From Streptomyces cavernicola (GTDB lineage: Bacteria > Actinomycetota > Actinomycetes > Streptomycetales > Streptomycetaceae), in assembly GCF_029968035.1 (NCBI RefSeq), contig NZ_JASCIQ010000028.1:1-64000 (forward strand): a stretch of DNA of 64,000 nucleotides, in the 5' to 3' direction. Below are positions 24,743 through 33,780 of the stretch, piece after piece (within the stretch, counting starts at the first letter, position 1; the number at the start of each line of letters is the position of its first letter). Under the pieces are notes generated by a model, which had not been told where the DNA came from, searched no databases, and was given only the letters and a program-made list of their open reading frames with translations. The position numbers and the translations under genes are program-made.

Positions 24743-25255
24743 ATGAGCACGCACCTCACCCTCGTCCAGGGCGACATCACCCAGCAGTCCGTCGACGCCA
24801 TCGTCAACGCCGCCAACTCCTCGCTCCTCGGCGGAGGCGGCGTCGACGGCGCGATTCACCGGCGCGGCGGACCCGAGATCCTCGCCGCCTGCCGGGACCT
24901 GCGGGCCTCGCACTACGGCAAGGGGCTGCCGACCGGGCAGGCCGTCGCCACGACCGCCGGGCGGCTCGACGCGCGCTGGGTGATCCACACGGTGGGCCCG
25001 CGCTGGTCCGCCGACACCGACCGCTCCGACCTCCTCGCCTCCTGCTACCGCGAATCGCTGCGCGTGGCCGACGAGTTGGGGGCCCGTACCGTCGCGTTCC
25101 CCGCCGTGTCCGCCGGGATCTACGGCTGGCCGATGGACGACGCGGCACGCATCGCCGTCGAGACGGTGCGGGCCACGGAGACGGCCGTCGAAGAGGTCCG
25201 GTTCGTGCTGTTCGACGAGACGGCCTACGAGGCGTTCGCCGCGCACGTGGGCTGA
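24743..25255 (+). CDS. macrodomain protein, O-acetyl-ADP-ribose deacetylase type
   Basis: 170 residues, a stand-alone MacroD-type domain: VQGDITQQSVDAIVNAANSS binds the adenine and distal ribose, LLGGGGVDGAIHRRGG is the phosphate and substrate loop, and VSAGIYGWPMDDAARIA is the second loop. It hydrolyses O-acetyl-ADP-ribose (made by sirtuins) or removes mono-ADP-ribose from proteins. GGAGG lies just before the ATG. A sirtuin, a NUDIX enzyme and an ADP-ribosylglycohydrolase are encoded together 9-12 kb away. Confidence 0.9.
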   Translation: MSTHLTLVQGDITQQSVDAIVNAANSSLLGGGGVDGAIHRRGGPEILAACRDLRASHYGKGLPTGQAVATTAGRLDARWVIHTVGPRWSADTDRSDLLASCYRESLRVADELGARTVAFPAVSAGIYGWPMDDAARIAVETVRATETAVEEVRFVLFDETAYEAFAAHVG

Positions 25256-25323
25256 CCGGCTCGGCCCACCGCCGGGATGCGCTCATCGGTTCCCCGACAG
25301 TGGGGCGGAAAACCTGCGAACAG

Positions 25324-25430
25324 GCGGACCCCGTACGGGACTTGGCCCGTAAGCATGGGGGTTCGTACGGGACAAGAACCCCGTACGCGTGGGGGGGTTC
25401 GTACGGGAGGTGGGCCCGTACGGGGTCCGC
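25324..25430. terminator. nested inverted repeats between convergent genes
   Basis: A perfect 16-bp inverted repeat, GCGGACCCCGTACGGG (25324-25339) with CCCGTACGGGGTCCGC (25415-25430), encloses a second pair (GGGGTT at 25358, AACCCC at 25377). The motif CGTACGGG or its complement occurs five times in 107 bp. It separates the macrodomain gene from the minus-strand kinase gene and probably terminates both. Confidence 0.65.
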
Positions 25431-25514
25431 TGCTTCGAGTCTCCGCAGCCGGGCCGCCGGCCGCGTCAGCCTCCGGTGCCGGCCGGTCTCCGCCTCGGGT
25501 CGGACCCCGGCGAA

Positions 25515-26741
25515 CTAAAGTCGCGGCCGCTCGGGGCCCTCCGCGTACGGCAGCGCCGCGCGCACCTCGTAGCCGCCGTCCGCCGTCGCGCCCGCCGTGA
25601 ACGCGCCGCCGCACTCGGCCACCCGCTCGCGCATCCCGACGAGCCCGTGGCCGCTGCCGGGCAGCGCCTCGAAAGCCGTGGCGCCGCCGGATGCTGGCGC
25701 GGCGTTCCGTACGACGACGGCCACTTCGGCCGTGCCGTACGCCACGCACACCTCCGTCGCCGCTCCGCGCGCGTGCTTGCGGGCGTTGCTGAGCGCCTCC
25801 TGGACCAGCCGGAACACGGTGTGTGCGACCGGCGCGGGCAGCGGCCGCTCCGCGCCGTCCATCCGCAGCCCGACGGGCAGGCCCACGTCCCGCGACTCCT
25901 GTACGAGGGCGCGCAGCGCGGGCAGCCCGCCGTGCGCGGCCGCCCCGCCGGGGGCCGGGTCCGTGCCGGCGGCGCGCAGCACGCTGATCACCTCGCGCAG
26001 CTCGGCAAGCGCCTTGCGGCCGCTGTCGCCCATGCGCTGCCCGATCTCGCGCAGCTGCGCCGGATCGTCGTCGGCCGCCGTCTGCAGCACATTGCTGTAG
26101 ACCACGACCAGGCCGATCTGGTGGGCCACCACGTCGTGCATCTCCCGCGCCATGCGCGCGCGTTCCTCCGCGAGGGCCTGCGCGGCGAGCAGATGCCGCT
26201 CGCGCTCCAGCTGCTCGGCGCGCTCGCGCAGCTGCGCCACCAGGCGGTGCCGGGTCCGCAGATACGCGCCGAGCAGCAGCGGCACCGCGACGAGCGCGAG
26301 CGCCACGGCCGCCTCCAGCCACCAGTCCGTCGAGCCACCGAGCTGCTCGCCGGGGAGTACGGAGCTCAGCGCGGTCACCGCGTACGCGACGCCGGTCAGC
26401 CACGCGGACCGCCGCCCGATGCCCTCGTACCGGCCGAGCGCGTACAGGGCGAACGGGATCAGCCAGTCGCTGCCGAGCAGGAGCACCACGAGCGCGCCGA
26501 CCGTGAGCAGCGCGGGCCGGGTGCGGCGGACGAGGAGAAGCCCCGCCCCGGCCGTGACCACGAGGAGCTGCAGGGCGCGCAGCGGCACCGGCAGGCCAGG
26601 GAAGACGCCGCGCAGGTCGAGCAGGACGAGCGCCGCCGAGCACAGGGCGAGCAGCACGTCGAGGACGGCGGCGCGACGGCTCGGCCACCACAGCGGGCCG
26701 GTCGACGTGCGGGCCGTCCGGCCCGGCGGAAGCTCAGCCAC
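25515..26741 (-). CDS. sensor histidine kinase, NarL/HPK7 type
   Basis: 408 residues with five or so membrane helices in residues 24-160, a coiled linker (LRERAEQLERERHLLAAQ), HisKA_3 domain with His202 in AREMHDVVAHQ and a C-terminal ATPase (QEALSNARKHARG, GHGLVGMRERV). GTG 26741 overlaps the regulator stop by eight bases, so regulator and kinase are one operon, regulator first. Signal unknown; the compact sensor resembles envelope-stress or antibiotic-sensing kinases of actinobacteria. Confidence 0.9.
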   Translation of the reverse strand: MAELPPGRTARTSTGPLWWPSRRAAVLDVLLALCSAALVLLDLRGVFPGLPVPLRALQLLVVTAGAGLLLVRRTRPALLTVGALVVLLLGSDWLIPFALYALGRYEGIGRRSAWLTGVAYAVTALSSVLPGEQLGGSTDWWLEAAVALALVAVPLLLGAYLRTRHRLVAQLRERAEQLERERHLLAAQALAEERARMAREMHDVVAHQIGLVVVYSNVLQTAADDDPAQLREIGQRMGDSGRKALAELREVISVLRAAGTDPAPGGAAAHGGLPALRALVQESRDVGLPVGLRMDGAERPLPAPVAHTVFRLVQEALSNARKHARGAATEVCVAYGTAEVAVVVRNAAPASGGATAFEALPGSGHGLVGMRERVAECGGAFTAGATADGGYEVRAALPYAEGPERPRL

Positions 26742-27399
26742 GGGGGACCAGGCCCGCGTCGATGGCGGCGATGGCCAGCTGGACGCGGTTGTCGCAGCCG
26801 AGCTTGGCGAGGAGCCGGCTCACCCGGCGCTTCACCGCGCCCTCGCTGAGCGAGAGGCTGCTGCCGATGGCCGCGTTGGAGTGCCCGCCGCCGACCAGGG
26901 TGAGCACGGCCAGCTCCTCCTCGTCGAGCCCGGCGATGCGCTGCGCCCCGGTGTCGCGGGCCGTGTCCACCGGCGGCACGGCGGAGTGCGCGAGGTCGAG
27001 GACCCGGCGGGTGACGGCGGGGGCGAGGACGGCTTCGCCGCGGTGTACGGCGCGTACGGCGGCGGCGAGCTCCTCGTGCTCCGCGTCCTTGAGTAGGAAG
27101 CCGGAGGCGTGCGCGGCCACGGCGGCCTCGACGTGGGCGTCGAGGCCGAACATCGTCAGGAGCAGCACGGCCGGGGGGTCGGGCAGGGCGGTGATCTCGC
27201 GGGTCGCGGTCAGGCCGTCCGTGCCCGGCATCTGGATGTCCATGAGGACGACGTCGGGTCGGTGCGTGCGCACGGCGGCCACGGCGGCGGCGCCGTCTCG
27301 TACCTCCGCCACGACGGCGATGTCCTCATGGCTGTCGAGGACGAGCCGCAGCGCCGTCCTGACCAGGTCCTCGTCGTCGGCAAGCAGTACGCGGATCAC
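26734..27399 (-). CDS. NarL/FixJ-family response regulator
   Basis: 221 residues from GTG 27399 (a GTG nine bases earlier at 27408 is also possible; AGGGTG suits the later one). Receiver with Asp8-Asp9, Asp54 (VVLMDIQMPGTDG) and Lys in FLLKDAEHEEL; C-terminal helix-turn-helix is a variant of the LuxR type (LDEEELAVLTLVGGGHSNAAIGSSLSLSEGAVKRRVSRL), with VGGGHSNAAIG in place of the usual AxGxSNxEIA. Partner of the adjacent kinase. Divergent from the lipoprotein peptidase gene, which it may control. Confidence 0.9.
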   Translation of the reverse strand: MIRVLLADDEDLVRTALRLVLDSHEDIAVVAEVRDGAAAVAAVRTHRPDVVLMDIQMPGTDGLTATREITALPDPPAVLLLTMFGLDAHVEAAVAAHASGFLLKDAEHEELAAAVRAVHRGEAVLAPAVTRRVLDLAHSAVPPVDTARDTGAQRIAGLDEEELAVLTLVGGGHSNAAIGSSLSLSEGAVKRRVSRLLAKLGCDNRVQLAIAAIDAGLVPRG

Positions 27400-27596
27400 G
27401 GGGGTCACCCTAACGGCACGGTCGGCGGGGGCTGGGCTCCTCCTTTGCTCCCCGTCCCGCCCCGCGAACTTTTGATCGCCCCCCTCCACCCCCGGTCGGA
27501 CCCCCACTCCCGCCCAGAGGCTGATTCCCGCGGCGGACGCGGCTGTGAGCCTGGATGCGCAGCCCCATCCACCCCCTCCGGACGGACCAGAGCCCC

Positions 27597-29165
27597 ATGC
27601 CCAAGAACTCCGCACGCCTCAGCGCCCTCGCCCTGACCACGGCAGTGCTCGTCGCCTCGACCGCCGCCTGCCAGGGCGGCGACTCCACGGAAGCAGCGGC
27701 GGCGGACGCCGTCCCCGCCGCGCTCACCGGTCAGCGGCTCGACTGGCGTTCCTGCCCCGCCCCGAGCACCGCCCAGGGCGGCGGCCCCGCGCCGGGCGAC
27801 GCCTGGCAGTGCGCCACGCTCAAGGCGCCGCGCGACTACGCCGCCCCCGACGAGGGCACCCTCGACATCGCCCTGATCCGCAAGAAGGCCACGGACGAGA
27901 AGCGCCGCATAGGCTCCCTCGTCTACAACTTCGGCGGCCCCGGCGGCTCCGGCGTCACCACCCTGCCGGGCCTCGCCAAGGACTACGCGAAGCTCAACTC
28001 CCGCTACGACCTGGTCAGTTTCGACCCGCGCGGCGTCGGCGCCAGCTCCGGCGTGCGGTGTCTGGACGCCGAGGGCGTGGACGCCATGAGCGCCGCCGAC
28101 GCCACCCCGGACGACGCCGCCGAGGTCAGGAAGATGCGCGCGGAGAGCAAGGCGTACACGGCGGCGTGCGAGAAGAACTCCGGCAAGGTGCTCCCGCACG
28201 TCGACACGGTCAGCGCGGCCCGCGACATGGACCTGATGCGCGAGGTCCTCGGCGACGACAAGCTGCACTACTTCGGCATCTCGTACGGCACCGAACTCGG
28301 CGGTGTCTACGCCCACTTGTTCCCGAAGAAGGTCGGGCGCGCGGTGCTCGACGCGGTGGTCGACCCCACCGAGGACCCCGTTGAGGGCGCGCTCGCCCAG
28401 ACGAAGGGCTTCCAACTGGCCCTGGAGAACTTCATGAAGGACTGCACGAGGACCGCGAAGGCGCAGGGCCTGCCCGCCTGCCCGACCGGCAAGGGCGGAG
28501 CGGAGGGCAGCGCGCGGATCGCCGCGCTCCTGAAGAAACTGGACGCCGAGCCGCTGCCGACGAAGAGCGGCCGCGCACTCACCGAGAGCCAGGCCCTCAC
28601 CGGAGTGGTCGCCGCCCTCTACAGCAAGGAGCAGTGGCCGCTGCTGCAGGTCGCCCTGACGGAGGCGATGGGCATGGGCGCCGGCGACACGCTGCTCGCC
28701 CTGAACGACAGTTACCTCGGCCGCGACGACAAGGGCCGCTACAGCACCATGAACGACTCCAACCGGGCCATCAACTGCGTGGACGACAGGCAGCGTTACA
28801 CCGAGAAGGACGCCCGCGCGCACCTGCCCGAGTTCCGCGAGGCGTCCCCGGTCTTCGGCGCGTACCTGGCCTGGGGCCTGACCGGCTGCAGCGACTGGCC
28901 CGTGGAGGGCGAGACGGACGGCCCCGAGGTCTCCGCGAAGGGCGCCGCCCCGATCCTGGTCGCGGGCACCACGGGCGACCCGGCCACCCCGTACGAGGGC
29001 GCCCGCAAGATGGCCGCGGCGCTCGGCGAGGGCGTCGGCGTCAACGTCACGCTGAAGGGCGAGGGCCACGGCGGCTACAACAGCGGCAACCCCTGCCTGC
29101 AGCGGACCGTCGACGCCTACCTCCTGGACAGCGAGGTCCCGGCCGACGGCACGACCTGCGCGTAG
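27597..29165 (+). CDS. secreted alpha/beta-hydrolase, tripeptidyl aminopeptidase type (S33), putative lipoprotein
   Basis: 522 residues. Signal segment RLSALALTTAVLVASTAAC with a lipobox-like STAAC gives a lipid-anchored Cys25. Family motifs: NFGGPGGSG oxyanion region, FDPRGVGAS, nucleophile Ser229 in FGISYGTELGG, and a C-terminal TAP-like domain with AGTTGDPATPYEGA and the His in GEGHGGYNSG. Removes tripeptides or dipeptides from extracellular peptides. A paralogue lies at 51677. ATG 27597 begins the signal peptide; an earlier ATG (27555) is less likely. Partial duplications of its last codons follow the stop. Confidence 0.85.
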   Translation: MPKNSARLSALALTTAVLVASTAACQGGDSTEAAAADAVPAALTGQRLDWRSCPAPSTAQGGGPAPGDAWQCATLKAPRDYAAPDEGTLDIALIRKKATDEKRRIGSLVYNFGGPGGSGVTTLPGLAKDYAKLNSRYDLVSFDPRGVGASSGVRCLDAEGVDAMSAADATPDDAAEVRKMRAESKAYTAACEKNSGKVLPHVDTVSAARDMDLMREVLGDDKLHYFGISYGTELGGVYAHLFPKKVGRAVLDAVVDPTEDPVEGALAQTKGFQLALENFMKDCTRTAKAQGLPACPTGKGGAEGSARIAALLKKLDAEPLPTKSGRALTESQALTGVVAALYSKEQWPLLQVALTEAMGMGAGDTLLALNDSYLGRDDKGRYSTMNDSNRAINCVDDRQRYTEKDARAHLPEFREASPVFGAYLAWGLTGCSDWPVEGETDGPEVSAKGAAPILVAGTTGDPATPYEGARKMAAALGEGVGVNVTLKGEGHGGYNSGNPCLQRTVDAYLLDSEVPADGTTCA

Positions 29166-29206
29166 CCGACGGACAAGACCTGCGCGTAAGGCACGACCTG
29201 CGCGTA
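29153..29206. repeat. triplicated end-of-gene sequence
   Basis: GACCTGCGCGTA, the last codons and stop of the peptidase gene, recurs at 29177-29188 and 29195-29206, each followed by an in-frame-like stop triplet. Looks like local duplication of the 3' end. Confidence 0.6.
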
Positions 29207-29237
29207 AGAGAGCAAGAGCCGCCCCGCCGGTCGCGGG

Positions 29238-29912
29238 CTACCTCTCCAGGCCCTGCCAGAAGTGGTCCACGATGTTGTCGAGGTAGAGCTGTCCCGCCTC
29301 GCCCGCGGCCGAGTTGGCGCTGGCCCGCATCAGGGTCGCGGCCATCAGCGTCTGGTACTCGTCGTGCATGCCGCGCAGCGTCTCCTTCAGCTCCTTCTTG
29401 TCCCTGGAGAGGAGCTTGGCGATGTCCTTGATGTGGGCCTGCCAGCGGGTGGACACCGCCTCGGTGAGCAGCCGCGCGAGCTCCTCCTCCAGGCCCGTGA
29501 CGGCGACCAGGTCCCGTGGGGCCAGGCCGAGGATGCTGCCGAGCTTGGCGGACTGCTGCGCGTCGCCGTTCCAGACGCCGCTGGCCTCCATCTGCTGGTA
29601 GGCCTCACGCGAGAGGCCGGTGGCGTCGGCGATGTCGTCCGCGGCGATGCCGCGGGCGAGGCGGTGTTCGTGCAGCGTACGCGGTCGGCCCATGAGCTCG
29701 CCGGGAGCGCACCACAGCGCGCCCGCGAGCGCGTTGAGCTCATGCGCGGTGGGAGCGGCGACGCCCCGTTCCCACGCGGTGATGTGGTCGGGGGTGATGT
29801 GGGTCATTCCGTACGAAGCGCTCATGCCGTACGCGACGTGTCCGGGGGCCATCCCGAGTTTCTCGCGCAAGGTCCGGGCGGCACGCGCGTTGAAGGGGAT
29901 CGGTGGATGCAC
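29238..29912 (-). CDS. XRE-family helix-turn-helix regulator
   Basis: 224 residues from GTG 29912 (GTG 29933 and an ATG at 29990 are alternatives; none has a good ribosome site). Two helix-turn-helix-like segments: the first around VAYGMSASYGMTHITPDHITAWERG, the second around LHEHRLARGIAADDIADATGLSREAYQQME. The C-terminal half is helical (ELARLLTEAVSTRWQAHIKDIAKLLSRDKKELKETL). Resembles a group of streptomycete XRE proteins that begin HPPIPFNA. Divergent from the NCS2 permease, with several dyads between them, so a regulator-target relation is plausible. Confidence 0.78.
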   Translation of the reverse strand: MHPPIPFNARAARTLREKLGMAPGHVAYGMSASYGMTHITPDHITAWERGVAAPTAHELNALAGALWCAPGELMGRPRTLHEHRLARGIAADDIADATGLSREAYQQMEASGVWNGDAQQSAKLGSILGLAPRDLVAVTGLEEELARLLTEAVSTRWQAHIKDIAKLLSRDKKELKETLRGMHDEYQTLMAATLMRASANSAAGEAGQLYLDNIVDHFWQGLER

Positions 29913-29975
29913 GGACAGAGAGTAGGCACTCACGGACGGCGACCGCAGGGGAGCTGTCGCCTGCGTCCGCTTTTG

Positions 29976-30070
29976 GTGGAGTAGATCCACAACGATTTTG
30001 TAGGAAACAACATGGTGATCACTAGTCGGACGCCTGCCTCAAGTCCCGCCATATCTCAACGGAATTGAGA
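29976..30070. promoter_or_regulatory. three short dyads in the XRE/NCS2 divergent promoter
   Basis: GTGGA-gtaga-TCCAC (29976-29990), TTGT-aggaa-ACAA (29998-30010) and TCTCAA-cggaa-TTGAGA (30054-30070). Each has a 5-nt centre and the last two share GGAA in it. This is the most A/T-rich stretch of the area and probably contains promoters; the dyads are candidate operators. Confidence 0.45.
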
Positions 30071-30205
30071 ACTGCGGCACGCCGCGTATGATCCAGCCCC
30101 GAGGTGCCGCATGTGCGTTCGTACGACGGCCTGACATGCGCCTGCCGTGGCACCCGACAAACCCCCAAAGACGCCCCAGCACGTGCAGGGCCAGGAGAAG
30201 CAGTC

Positions 30206-31645
30206 ATGCAGACCAGCAAGGGGCAGGCAGCGCCGCCCGTCAGATCCGGTGGCCCCCTCGACCGGTTCTTCCGAATAAGCGAGCGCGGCTCGACGTACGC
30301 CCGGGAGGTGCGCGGCGGTGTCGCCACGTTCTTCACCATGGCCTACATCCTGGTGCTCAACCCGATCATCCTCGGCAGCGCCAAGGACAAGTTCGGCGAC
30401 CAGCTCGACCCCGCCCAACTGGCCACTGCCACCACGCTCGTGGCCGCGGTGATGACGATCATCATGGGTGTCGGCGGCAACCTCCCGCTCGCCCTCGCTG
30501 CGGGCCTCGGCCTCAACGCCGTCGTCGCCTTCCAGATCGCCCCGCTGATGAGCTGGGACGACGCGATGGGCCTCGTCGTCCTCGAAGGCGTCCTGATCTG
30601 CATCCTGGTGATGACCGGCCTGCGCCAGGCCGTCATGCACGCCATCCCGCAGGCCCTCAAGCAGGCCATCAGCGTCGGCATCGGCCTGTTCATCGCCTTC
30701 ATCGGCTTCGTCGACTCCGGCTTCGTGACCCGCGTCCCGGACGCCGCCAACAGCACCGTCCCGGTCCAGCTCGGCTCCGGCACCCTCGTCGGCTGGCCGA
30801 TGCTGGTGTTCTGCCTCGGCGTGCTCCTGACCGTCGTGCTGCTCGCCCGCAAGGTCACCGGCGCCATCCTCATCAGCATCGCCGCGATGACGGTCCTCTC
30901 GGTGATTATCAACTCGGTCGCCGACGTGAAGTCCTGGGGCCTGATCTCCCCTTCGCTGCCCGACAACGCGGTCGCGGCCCCGGACTTCGGGCTGCTCGGC
31001 CAGTTCGACGTCGCCGGAGCCTTCGGCCAGGTCAGCATCCTCACCGTGGTCCTGCTGATCTTCACCCTGATCCTGTCGGACTTCTTCGACACGATGGGCA
31101 CGATCGTCGGCGTCACCGCCGAGGCCGGCCTCCTCGACGAGCGCGGCCAGGTGCCCGACCTCGGCCGCGTCCTGCTCATCGACGGCGCCGCCGCCGTCGC
31201 CGGCGGTGCGGCCTCCGCCTCCTCGGCGACCACGTACGTCGAGTCCGCCGCGGGCGTCGGCGAAGGCGCGCGCACCGGCTTCGCCAGCGTCGTCACCGGC
31301 GGCCTGTTCGCCGCCGCGCTCTTCCTCACGCCGGTCCTGACGATCGTGCCGCTGCAGGCCGCGTCCCCGGCCCTCGTCGCCGTCGGCTTCCTGATGATGA
31401 CCCAGGTCAAGCACATCGACTGGGAGCGCTACGAGCTCGCCATCCCGGCCTTCCTCACCATCGCCGTGATGCCGATGACGTACTCCATCACCAACGGCAT
31501 CGGCGCCGGCTTCGTCTCGTACGTGATCATCAAGGCCTGCCTCGGCAAGGCCCGCGAGGTGCACTGGCTGCTGTGGGGCACCGCCGCCCTGTTCACCGTG
31601 TACTTCGCGATCGACCCGCTGGAGCAGCTGCTCGGCCTGAAGTAA
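30206..31645 (+). CDS. NCS2-family purine permease (AzgA-like)
   Basis: 479 residues, 13-14 membrane segments. AzgA-type signatures: REVRGGVATFFTMAYILVLNP near the N-terminus, GLGLNAVVAFQI in helix 3, FDTMGTIVGVT and ASSATTYVESAAGVGEGARTG. Proton symport of adenine, guanine or hypoxanthine. ATG 30206 follows AGGAGA; the longer frame from 30104 reads through promoter sequence. Together with the NCS1 permease at 9967 it gives this window two nucleobase uptake systems. Confidence 0.88.
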   Translation: MQTSKGQAAPPVRSGGPLDRFFRISERGSTYAREVRGGVATFFTMAYILVLNPIILGSAKDKFGDQLDPAQLATATTLVAAVMTIIMGVGGNLPLALAAGLGLNAVVAFQIAPLMSWDDAMGLVVLEGVLICILVMTGLRQAVMHAIPQALKQAISVGIGLFIAFIGFVDSGFVTRVPDAANSTVPVQLGSGTLVGWPMLVFCLGVLLTVVLLARKVTGAILISIAAMTVLSVIINSVADVKSWGLISPSLPDNAVAAPDFGLLGQFDVAGAFGQVSILTVVLLIFTLILSDFFDTMGTIVGVTAEAGLLDERGQVPDLGRVLLIDGAAAVAGGAASASSATTYVESAAGVGEGARTGFASVVTGGLFAAALFLTPVLTIVPLQAASPALVAVGFLMMTQVKHIDWERYELAIPAFLTIAVMPMTYSITNGIGAGFVSYVIIKACLGKAREVHWLLWGTAALFTVYFAIDPLEQLLGLK

Positions 31646-31659
31646 CACCGGCAGTCTCT

Positions 31660-31724
31660 GGAGGCCGTCGGGGCCCTGGCAGTCCGATGTCGATGTCGGA
31701 TTCTCGCCAGCCCCGGCGGCCTCC
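31660..31724 (+). terminator. large hairpin after the NCS2 permease gene
   Basis: GGAGGCCG-CGGGG-TGGC (31660-31680) pairs with GCCA-CCCCG-CGGCCTCC (31706-31724), two single mismatches and a bulge, with TCCGA/TCGGA pairing inside the loop. It ends 18 bases before the next start, so it may also act as a leader structure for the ada-alkA gene. Confidence 0.6.
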
Positions 31725-31742
31725 TTCGGTGAGGCTGTACGC

Positions 31743-33221
31743 ATGCACACCGACACCGAGAGCTGTGTCCGCGCGGTCCGGGCGAAGGACGCGCGCTTCG
31801 ACGGAGTGTTCTTCACGGCCGTCCTGACGACCGGGATCTACTGCCGCCCGAGCTGCCCCGTCGTCCCGCCCAAACCCCGGAACATGCGCTTCTACCCGAG
31901 CGCCGCCGCCTGCCAGCAGGCCGGCTACCGGGCCTGCAAGCGCTGCCGGCCCGACACCACGCCCGGCTCGCCCGCCTGGAACCACCGGGCCGACCTCGTC
32001 GCCCGCGCCATGCGGCTCGTCGCCGACGGCGTCGTCGACCGCGAGGGTGTCACCGGCCTCGCGACCCGCCTCGGCTACAGTACCCGGCAGGTGGAGCGCC
32101 AACTCCTCGCCGAACTCGGCGCGGGACCGCTCGCCCTGGCCCGCGCGCAGCGCGCCCAGACCGCCCGCATCCTGATCGAGACCACTCAACTGTCCATGGC
32201 GGAGATCGCGTTCGCCGCCGGCTTCGCCTCGATCCGCACCTTCAACGACACCGTCCGCGACGTGTACGCTCTCGCCCCCGGCGAACTCCGCACCCGCGCC
32301 GCCGGATTGCGAAGCCGCACCGCACCCGGCACCTCCGGAATCCTCTCCCTGCGGCTCCCCTTCCGGGCCCCGCTCAACCCGAGCAACCTCTTCGGCCACC
32401 TCGCCGCGACCGCCGTACCCGGCGTGGAGGAGTGGCGCGACGGCGCGTACCGCCGCACCCTGCGCCTGCCGCACGGCTCCGGCGTCGTCGCCCTCACCCC
32501 CGCCCCCGACCACGTCGCCTGCCGGCTCGCCCTCACCGACCAGCGCGACCTCACCGTGGCCATCAGCCGCTGCCGCCGCCTGCTCGACCTGGACGCCGAC
32601 CCGGTCGCCGTCGACGAGCAGCTCCGCACCGACGAACTCCTCGCCCCGCTCGTCGAGAAGGCCCCTGGCCGCCGCGTCCCGCGCACCGTCGACGAACCCG
32701 AGTTCGCGGTACGCGCGGTGCTCGGCCAGCAGGTGTCCACGGCCGCCGCCCGCACCCACGCGGCCCGCCTCGTCCGCGCCCACGGCGAGCCGGTCGACGA
32801 CCCCGAGGGCGGCCTCACCCACCTCTTCCCGACCCCCGAAGCCCTCGCCGCCCTCGACCCCGAATCCCTCGCACTGCCCCGCAGCCGCCGCACCACTCTC
32901 ACCGGACTCGTACGCCAACTGGCCGACGGCACATTGAAGTTGGGTGTCGACAGCGACTGGGGCGAGGCCCGCGCCCGGCTCACCGCGCTGCCCGGCTTCG
33001 GCCCCTGGACGGTCGAGGTCATCGCGATGCGCGCGCTCGGCGACCCGGACGCGTTCCTCCCCACCGACCTCGGCGTCCGCCGCGCCGCCCAGGGCCTCGG
33101 CCTGCCCTCGACCCCGGCCGCGTTCACCGCCCGCGCCGCGGCCTGGCGCCCCTGGCGGGCGTACGCGGTCCAGTACCTGTGGGCGACGGACGACCACCCC
33201 ATCAACTACCTCCCGGAATAA
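31743..33221 (+). CDS. Ada-AlkA fusion: methyl-sensing regulator and 3-methyladenine DNA glycosylase
   Basis: 492 residues. N-terminal Ada metal domain with Cys34, Cys38, Cys65 and Cys68 (GIYCRPSC, ACKRCRP); Cys34 is the phosphotriester methyl acceptor in the family. Then an AraC-type DNA-binding domain (about 80-185), the AlkA N-terminal domain, and the helix-hairpin-helix glycosylase (LTALPGFGPWTVEVIAMRALGDPDAFLPTD, with the catalytic Asp). It senses alkylation, turns on its own operon and removes alkylated bases. The methyltransferase gene follows 10 bp downstream. Confidence 0.93.
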   Translation: MHTDTESCVRAVRAKDARFDGVFFTAVLTTGIYCRPSCPVVPPKPRNMRFYPSAAACQQAGYRACKRCRPDTTPGSPAWNHRADLVARAMRLVADGVVDREGVTGLATRLGYSTRQVERQLLAELGAGPLALARAQRAQTARILIETTQLSMAEIAFAAGFASIRTFNDTVRDVYALAPGELRTRAAGLRSRTAPGTSGILSLRLPFRAPLNPSNLFGHLAATAVPGVEEWRDGAYRRTLRLPHGSGVVALTPAPDHVACRLALTDQRDLTVAISRCRRLLDLDADPVAVDEQLRTDELLAPLVEKAPGRRVPRTVDEPEFAVRAVLGQQVSTAAARTHAARLVRAHGEPVDDPEGGLTHLFPTPEALAALDPESLALPRSRRTTLTGLVRQLADGTLKLGVDSDWGEARARLTALPGFGPWTVEVIAMRALGDPDAFLPTDLGVRRAAQGLGLPSTPAAFTARAAAWRPWRAYAVQYLWATDDHPINYLPE

Positions 33222-33231
33222 GGACGTTGAC

Positions 33232-33741
33232 ATGACGACCACGCACACCCGCATCGACAGCCCGTACGGCCCCCTCACCCTCGTCGCCGCCGACGGCGCG
33301 CTGTCCGGCCTCTACATGACGGACCAGCGCCACCGCCCGCCCGAGGAGACCTTCGGCCCGCGCGTCCCGCCCGACGAGGAGCCCTTCGCCGAGACGGCCC
33401 GCCAGCTCACGGAGTACTTCGCGGGCGAGCGGCACACCTTCGACCTGCCGCTCCGGCTGACCGGCACACCCTTCCAACGCCACGTCTGGGAGGGCCTGTT
33501 GACCATCCCGTACGGCGAGACCCGTACGTACGGCGAACTCGCCGCGGAACTCGGCAAGCCGAACGCCTCCCGTGCGGTGGGCCTCGCCAACGGCAAGAAC
33601 CCGGTCGGCATCGTCGTCCCCTGCCACCGGGTCGTCGGCGCGAACGGCAGCCTCACGGGGTACGGAGGCGGCATCGACTGCAAGCGGCGCCTTCTTGACC
33701 TGGAGAGGGGCGGCCCACAGGCGGATCAGGCGCTGTTCTGA
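33232..33741 (+). CDS. ogt: methylated-DNA--protein-cysteine methyltransferase
   Basis: 169 residues. Active-site Cys131 in VVPCHRVVG, the arginine finger in NASRAVGLANGKNP, and the N-terminal ribonuclease-like half. Transfers the methyl group of O6-methylguanine to Cys131 in a suicide reaction. ATG 33232 follows AAGGA and lies 10 bp after ada-alkA, forming a two-gene adaptive-response operon. Confidence 0.93.
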   Translation: MTTTHTRIDSPYGPLTLVAADGALSGLYMTDQRHRPPEETFGPRVPPDEEPFAETARQLTEYFAGERHTFDLPLRLTGTPFQRHVWEGLLTIPYGETRTYGELAAELGKPNASRAVGLANGKNPVGIVVPCHRVVGANGSLTGYGGGIDCKRRLLDLERGGPQADQALF

Positions 33742-33780
33742 ACGCCGGGTAGGGTCCGCGGGGGAACGGCCCAACTAGGC

